DNA from: Billgrantia azerbaijanica
GTDB lineage: Bacteria; Pseudomonadota; Gammaproteobacteria; Pseudomonadales; Halomonadaceae
Length of the DNA stretch: 64,000 nucleotides
Direction of reading: 5' to 3'
Assembly (NCBI GenBank): GCA_004551485.1
Contig: SBLD01000005.1
Coordinates: 215,326-279,325, forward strand
Shown: piece by piece, positions 60,867 to 64,000 of the stretch
How the letters are laid out: every line of letters starts with the position of its first letter
Numbering within the stretch: position 1 is the first letter of the stretch
Position numbers and translations under genes: made by a program
Notes under the pieces: generated by a model
The model's input: the letters and a program-made list of their open reading frames with translations, nothing else
Told to the model about the DNA's origin: nothing
The model's database searches: none

Positions 60867-61235
60867 CTAACCGATGACGCCGGACATCGCCCAGCCAAGA
60901 AGGGTATCGATCAGCCACAGCATGAGGCCGACCACCAGCACGGCGACCAGCACGATAGCGGTGGTCTGCACCGTCTCGGGGCGCGTCGGCCACACCACGC
61001 GCTGGATCTCCTTCTTGGCGTTCTTGGCCAGCTCGGCGAGCTCGCGCCCCTTGGCGGTGGTCAGGGCGATCAGCGCCGCAACCACGCTCAGGGCAACGAC
61101 ACCCAGCACGCGATAGAGGAGCGCCTGGTCAGCGAAATAGGTATTGCCGACGACGGCAAGAACCAGCAGAGTGACGACAACCGCCCACTTGAGCCCGTCG
61201 TGGCGCGACTCCTGCACCTCGGCGTTGTGTTTCAT
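60867..61235 (-). CDS. secE: Preprotein translocase subunit SecE
   Basis: A 122-residue three-TM SecE of the E. coli type. TM1 and TM2 lie at about 16-30 and 42-60, the conserved amphipathic stretch '[22 protein letters not shown]' at about 70-91, then TM3. It clamps SecY. ATG 61235 chosen; the longer frame crosses tRNA-Trp. 76 nt downstream of that tRNA. Confidence 0.97.
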   Translation of the reverse strand: MKHNAEVQESRHDGLKWAVVVTLLVLAVVGNTYFADQALLYRVLGVVALSVVAALIALTTAKGRELAELAKNAKKEIQRVVWPTRPETVQTTAIVLVAVLVVGLMLWLIDTLLGWAMSGVIG

Positions 61236-61311
61236 GAAAACGAGACTCCTCAGGGTGCGGCAATCGAATCGGATATCTTCGTGATGGGTATAACGCCAAC
61301 CTGGGGAAGGT

Positions 61312-61387
<76 letters not shown>

Positions 61388-61437
61388 GGATCTGCCTGCA
61401 CCGCCCTTTGCAGGCGGCGTGCACGACAGCGGGCGCC

Positions 61438-61466
61438 ATGATAGCGAAGCTCTTGCCGCCTGGCAA
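61438..61466 (-). promoter_or_regulatory. Sigma-70 promoter of tRNA-Trp/secE/nusG
   Basis: On the minus strand TTGCCA (61466-61461) and TATCAT (61443-61438) are 17 nt apart, between the terminator after tRNA-Thr and tRNA-Trp. Confidence 0.7.
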
Positions 61467-61497
61467 CCCCTCTCGACCGCATCGAGCCGAGAAAAGA

Positions 61498-61521
61498 AAA
61501 GGCGAGCCAAGGCTCGCCTTT
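61498..61521 (-). terminator. Terminator after the Tyr-Gly-Thr tRNA cluster
   Basis: AAAGGCGAGCC and GGCTCGCCTTT form an 11-bp stem with a 2-nt loop; on the minus strand it is followed by a CTTTTCTTTTC-like T-rich tract. It lies 6 nt after tRNA-Thr, where other gammaproteobacteria have tufB. Confidence 0.85.
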
Positions 61522-61527
61522 CACTAT

Positions 61528-61602
61528 TGGAGCTCATGGACGGATTTGAACCGTCGACCTCACCCTTACCAAGGGTGTGCTCTACCCCTGAGCTACATGA
61601 GC
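61528..61602 (-). tRNA. tRNA-Thr (GGT anticodon)
   Basis: 75 nt with CCA. Acceptor GCTCATG/CATGAGC; anticodon loop TTGGTAA. Third of the Tyr-Gly-Thr cluster. Confidence 0.97.
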
Positions 61603-61613
61603 CAAAACCTGCC

Positions 61614-61687
<74 letters not shown>

Positions 61688-61734
61688 CTACCCACTCTGG
61701 CTGCCGAATCGCCAAAGCCGATCACGGCAAAAAC

Positions 61735-61819
<85 letters not shown>

Positions 61820-61831
61820 AACTGGCGGCCT

Positions 61832-61859
61832 ATTCTACCGCCTCCGCGAGCGCTGTCAA
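61832..61859 (-). promoter_or_regulatory. Sigma-70 promoter of the tRNA cluster
   Basis: On the minus strand a perfect TTGACA (61859-61854) and TAGAAT (61837-61832) are 16 nt apart, starting 13 nt upstream of tRNA-Tyr. A GCGC-rich stretch follows the -10, as in stringently controlled stable-RNA promoters. Confidence 0.85.
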
Positions 61860-61935
61860 GTGCTTGTTTATCAAGCCTCTTGCAGGGACCACGAGGTTTT
61901 CTCGCTGCCGCCGCCCCGGAACGCGCTGCATTGTG

Positions 61936-62775
61936 TCAAAGCAGCAGAGAGAATGCAAGGCCGGCGCGAATTTTTTCCAGGCCGGCCGGTGGCGGTACGC
62001 GCGGCGCACCTGCCATACGTCCGGCCCGCTCGGCGGCAGTGAGCGGAAAGCAGGCCTCCAACCCGCCGTAGACCATGTCGGGCCACACGGCATGGGGCGA
62101 TTGCACGCCCCGCGCCACCACCCGGGCATCGCCACCAGTCAGGAGCATCGGCAACGCAATCCCTTCGCGGTCGCACACTTCGGCATAGATGCGATTGACG
62201 GCGCTGACCGCCGCCAGGTAGATGCCATGATTGACCGCCTCGACGGTACGCCGCCCCGGCAGCAGCAGCTCCTCGGCCTCACTGTCGGGGTCGATGGCCA
62301 CGTTGCGGGTGCCGAGCTTGAGGCTCTCTTTCATCAGGCGCAGGCCAGGCAGGATGTAGCCCCCCAGGTGGCGCCCACCGGGCAGCACGAAATCGACCGT
62401 GATGGCGCTCCCGCAGTCCACGCTGCAGCAGCCACCCGCCAACTGGTAGCCGGCCAACACGCCCATCCAGCGATCCACGCCCAGCCGCTGGGGCTCCTCG
62501 TAGCCGTTGACCACGCCCAGCGCTTCTGGGGTGGAACGTGCGACATGCACCTGAGGAACGCGGCGCTGCAGCAGCGCCACGGTCTGCTCGAGCACGGTCG
62601 CGCGCGCCACACTGGAGATACGCACCGCCTCGACCACGTCGAGATCGGGAATGTCGGCCCCCGGCTTCCACTCCTCACGCGTCCATACTGCCCCTCGGGA
62701 GCGAATCTCGCTGCTGTCGGCATCCTTCAAACGCCACTTGGAGAGCGTATTGCCGATGTCCAGGTCGAGGATCAT
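61936..62775 (-). CDS. coaX: Type III pantothenate kinase CoaX
   Basis: A 279-residue CoaX, catalysing the first step of coenzyme A synthesis without feedback inhibition by CoA. ASKHA-fold motifs: phosphate loop 'LDIGNTLSKWRL', 'GVDRWMGVLAGYQL', 'SVDCGSAITVDFVLPGGRHLGGYILPGLRLM' and 'LLTGGDARVVA'. It is somewhat longer than many family members (about 250) through a C-terminal tail. Its ATG overlaps the birA stop (ATGA), giving the birA-coaX pair common in gammaproteobacteria. Confidence 0.95.
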   Translation of the reverse strand: MILDLDIGNTLSKWRLKDADSSEIRSRGAVWTREEWKPGADIPDLDVVEAVRISSVARATVLEQTVALLQRRVPQVHVARSTPEALGVVNGYEEPQRLGVDRWMGVLAGYQLAGGCCSVDCGSAITVDFVLPGGRHLGGYILPGLRLMKESLKLGTRNVAIDPDSEAEELLLPGRRTVEAVNHGIYLAAVSAVNRIYAEVCDREGIALPMLLTGGDARVVARGVQSPHAVWPDMVYGGLEACFPLTAAERAGRMAGAPRVPPPAGLEKIRAGLAFSLLL

Positions 62776-63755
62776 GGGCGGCCACGCACGCTGATCTCGC
62801 CTCCCGCCAGGCGTTCACGCTGTCCGTCGCGGCGAACCCAGAGGTTGCCGACCTCGTCCACGGACTCGGCCACCGCAGGCAGGCGCTGCTCGCCTCGCAG
62901 CACCTCGATCGCACAGCCGGCATAGGCGTGGCGTACATTCCACTCATCCTGCCAGGCCGCAAAACCTTGGTCTTCGTACTCGGCCAACAGGGGCAGGAGG
63001 GCTTCGAGCAGCTCGACCGCCAGGCGGTTGCGCGACAGCTCCGGAGCCTGGTCCGTCACGGCCGCCACCGGCTGCTCGATCCTGTCGCGGAACACGGACG
63101 GCAGGCTGACATTGATCCCCATGCCCACGACGACCTCGCAAGGGCCTTCCGCATCGCCGCTGATCTCGACCAGGATGCCGGCCAGCTTGCCCAGCCGCCC
63201 CGACGCCTCCTCCAGCAACACGTCATTGGGCCACTTCAGGCGCGGGGTGACCCCATGCTGCTCCAGCACCCGGGCCAGCGCCACGCCCACGGCCAGGCTG
63301 AGCCCCTCCAGCGCCGCCACTCCCGCATCGAAACGCCAGCCCAGCGACAGCATCAGCGCCCGCCCCCAAGGCGTGATCCAGGTCCGCCCCCGCCGCCCCC
63401 GTCCAGCGCTTTGCTGTTCTACCAGACACACCTCACCGTGTCCGGCGCCCTGCTCGAAGCGCTGGCGGATGAACTGGTTGCTGGAGGGGAGCGTCTCTTC
63501 GATGAACAGCCTGACCAGGTGCTGACGACCTGCCCGCGACAGCCCGGCCACGATAGCGCCCCCGTCGAGAAGCTCCAAGGGCTCTGCCAGCCGGTAGCCC
63601 TGCCCCTTGACGGCCTCCAGGGGAATGTCCAGTGCCTCAAGCTTCTTCAACTGCTTCCATACCGCCGTGCGTGACACGCCCAGACGCTCACCGAGCTGCT
63701 CCCCGGAGTGAAACTCACCGTCGCTCAGCAAGCGGATCAAATCACCGATGGTCAT
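62772..63755 (-). CDS. birA: Bifunctional biotin-protein ligase/repressor BirA
   Basis: A 327-residue BirA. The N-terminal winged helix (about 1-60, 'GEFHSGEQLGERLGVSRTAVWKQLKKLE') makes it likely to repress biotin genes. The ligase domain shows 'QQSAGRGRRGRTWITPWGRALMLSLGW', 'LKWPNDVLL' and 'VVVGMGINVSL', and attaches biotin to acetyl-CoA carboxylase. A C-terminal SH3-like domain ends the protein. No biotin operon lies in the window. A weak -10 (TAGAAT on the minus strand near 63787) precedes it. Confidence 0.96.
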   Translation of the reverse strand: MTIGDLIRLLSDGEFHSGEQLGERLGVSRTAVWKQLKKLEALDIPLEAVKGQGYRLAEPLELLDGGAIVAGLSRAGRQHLVRLFIEETLPSSNQFIRQRFEQGAGHGEVCLVEQQSAGRGRRGRTWITPWGRALMLSLGWRFDAGVAALEGLSLAVGVALARVLEQHGVTPRLKWPNDVLLEEASGRLGKLAGILVEISGDAEGPCEVVVGMGINVSLPSVFRDRIEQPVAAVTDQAPELSRNRLAVELLEALLPLLAEYEDQGFAAWQDEWNVRHAYAGCAIEVLRGEQRLPAVAESVDEVGNLWVRRDGQRERLAGGEISVRGRP

Positions 63756-63833
63756 GCCCTATGCCCTGTGCGGGAAAAGCCCCATTCTATCGAAACCGCC
63801 GCAGCCCCGGAAATCCAGCACCTTGAAAAAGCA

Positions 63834-63863
63834 AACCCCCGGGCTCGATCGAGCCCGGGGGTT
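63834..63863 (-). terminator. 30-bp perfect palindrome, second hairpin after rrn
   Basis: A perfect 15-bp inverted repeat centred on 63848/63849 (AACCCCCGGGCTCGA with its complement), between 5S rRNA and birA. It probably backs up termination of the rRNA operon. No T-run. Confidence 0.6.
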
Positions 63864-63882
63864 CGGAATAGCCCCAACGACG

Positions 63883-63912
63883 AAACCCCAGCCTCTCTCG
63901 AAGCTGGGGTTT
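63883..63912 (-). terminator. First terminator after 5S rRNA
   Basis: AAACCCCAGC (63883-63892) and GCTGGGGTTT (63903-63912) form a 10-bp stem with a 10-nt loop, 9 nt from the 5S 3' end, ending in TTT on the minus strand. Confidence 0.75.
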
Positions 63913-63921
63913 CTGAATGAG

Positions 63922-64000
63922 TGCCTGACGATGACCTACTCTCGCATGGGGAAGCCCCACACTACCATCGGCGCTGAGCGGTTTCACTGCTGAGTTCGGC
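63922..64000 (-). rRNA. rrf: 5S rRNA, 3' part (partial at window end)
   Basis: The minus strand shows the conserved 3' portion of gammaproteobacterial 5S rRNA: 'GCCGAACTCAG', 'GCGCCGATGGTAGTGTGGGG' and 'CCCATGCGAGAGTAGG', ending in CAGGCA. The 5' third lies beyond the window. It marks the end of an rRNA operon reading toward birA. Confidence 0.95.

Overview
The window is GC-rich gammaproteobacterial DNA. Gene content and order (FabA/FabB, UvrA-MFS-SSB, RapA, and the rrn-birA-coaX-tRNA-secE-nusG-rpl-rpoBC-str-S10-spc-alpha block) fit a halophilic Halomonadaceae-type organism (Halomonas or close relative). The genus is inferred from gene content and protein character, not from a search.

Layout. 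(1) 1-4489: a forward operon with the tail of an AMP-forming acyl-activating enzyme, a heme-oxygenase-like diiron protein, an SDR and an exported TPR protein, followed by an OmpR-type response regulator and a QseC-like sensor kinase. (2) 4490-8391: a TetR gene with an 18-bp palindromic operator on its promoter, a DUF4336 protein, an exported six-cysteine unknown, and a PAS-PAS-GGDEF cyclase. (3) 8443-11770 (minus): SLC13/DASS permease, phospholipase-D-family lipoprotein and a small membrane protein. (4) 11892-15780 (plus): an Lgt-like/TlpA thioredoxin fusion and RapA. (5) 15829-19758: a light/DNA-repair group with a TIGR01777 epimerase-like protein (minus), CbiX, a LitR/CarH-like MerR regulator that has lost its B12 motifs, and a class I photolyase. 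(6) 19787-25381: GGDEF-EAL protein (minus), fabA-fabB (plus), plsC and an RmlD-like protein (minus). (7) 25412-30556: ssb and a YajR-like MFS transporter (minus), uvrA (plus). (8) 30790-64000, all minus: the core transcription/translation superoperon from 5S rRNA through birA, coaX, four tRNAs, secE-nusG, rplKAJL-rpoBC, the str, S10, spc and alpha operons, to rplQ.

The ribosomal block is conventional, with several readable regulatory elements: sigma-70 promoters for the tRNA cluster, tRNA-Trp/secE, rpsL, rpsJ and rpsM; the L10 leader ahead of rplJ; and terminators after 5S, tRNA-Thr, tuf and rplQ. There is no tufB between tRNA-Thr and tRNA-Trp; a terminator and a new promoter occupy the spot, so the only tuf visible here is in the str operon. 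The rpsJ-rplC gap is long (154 nt) while the S10 leader is short.

I found no CRISPR array, phage, insertion sequence or clear genomic island. The two most interesting loci are the acyl-ligase/diiron-oxygenase/SDR operon at the left edge and the B12-motif-less LitR-like regulator beside the photolyase, with its TGTACA and 11-bp repeat operators. Neither is proven to be new. The rest is ordinary core genome.
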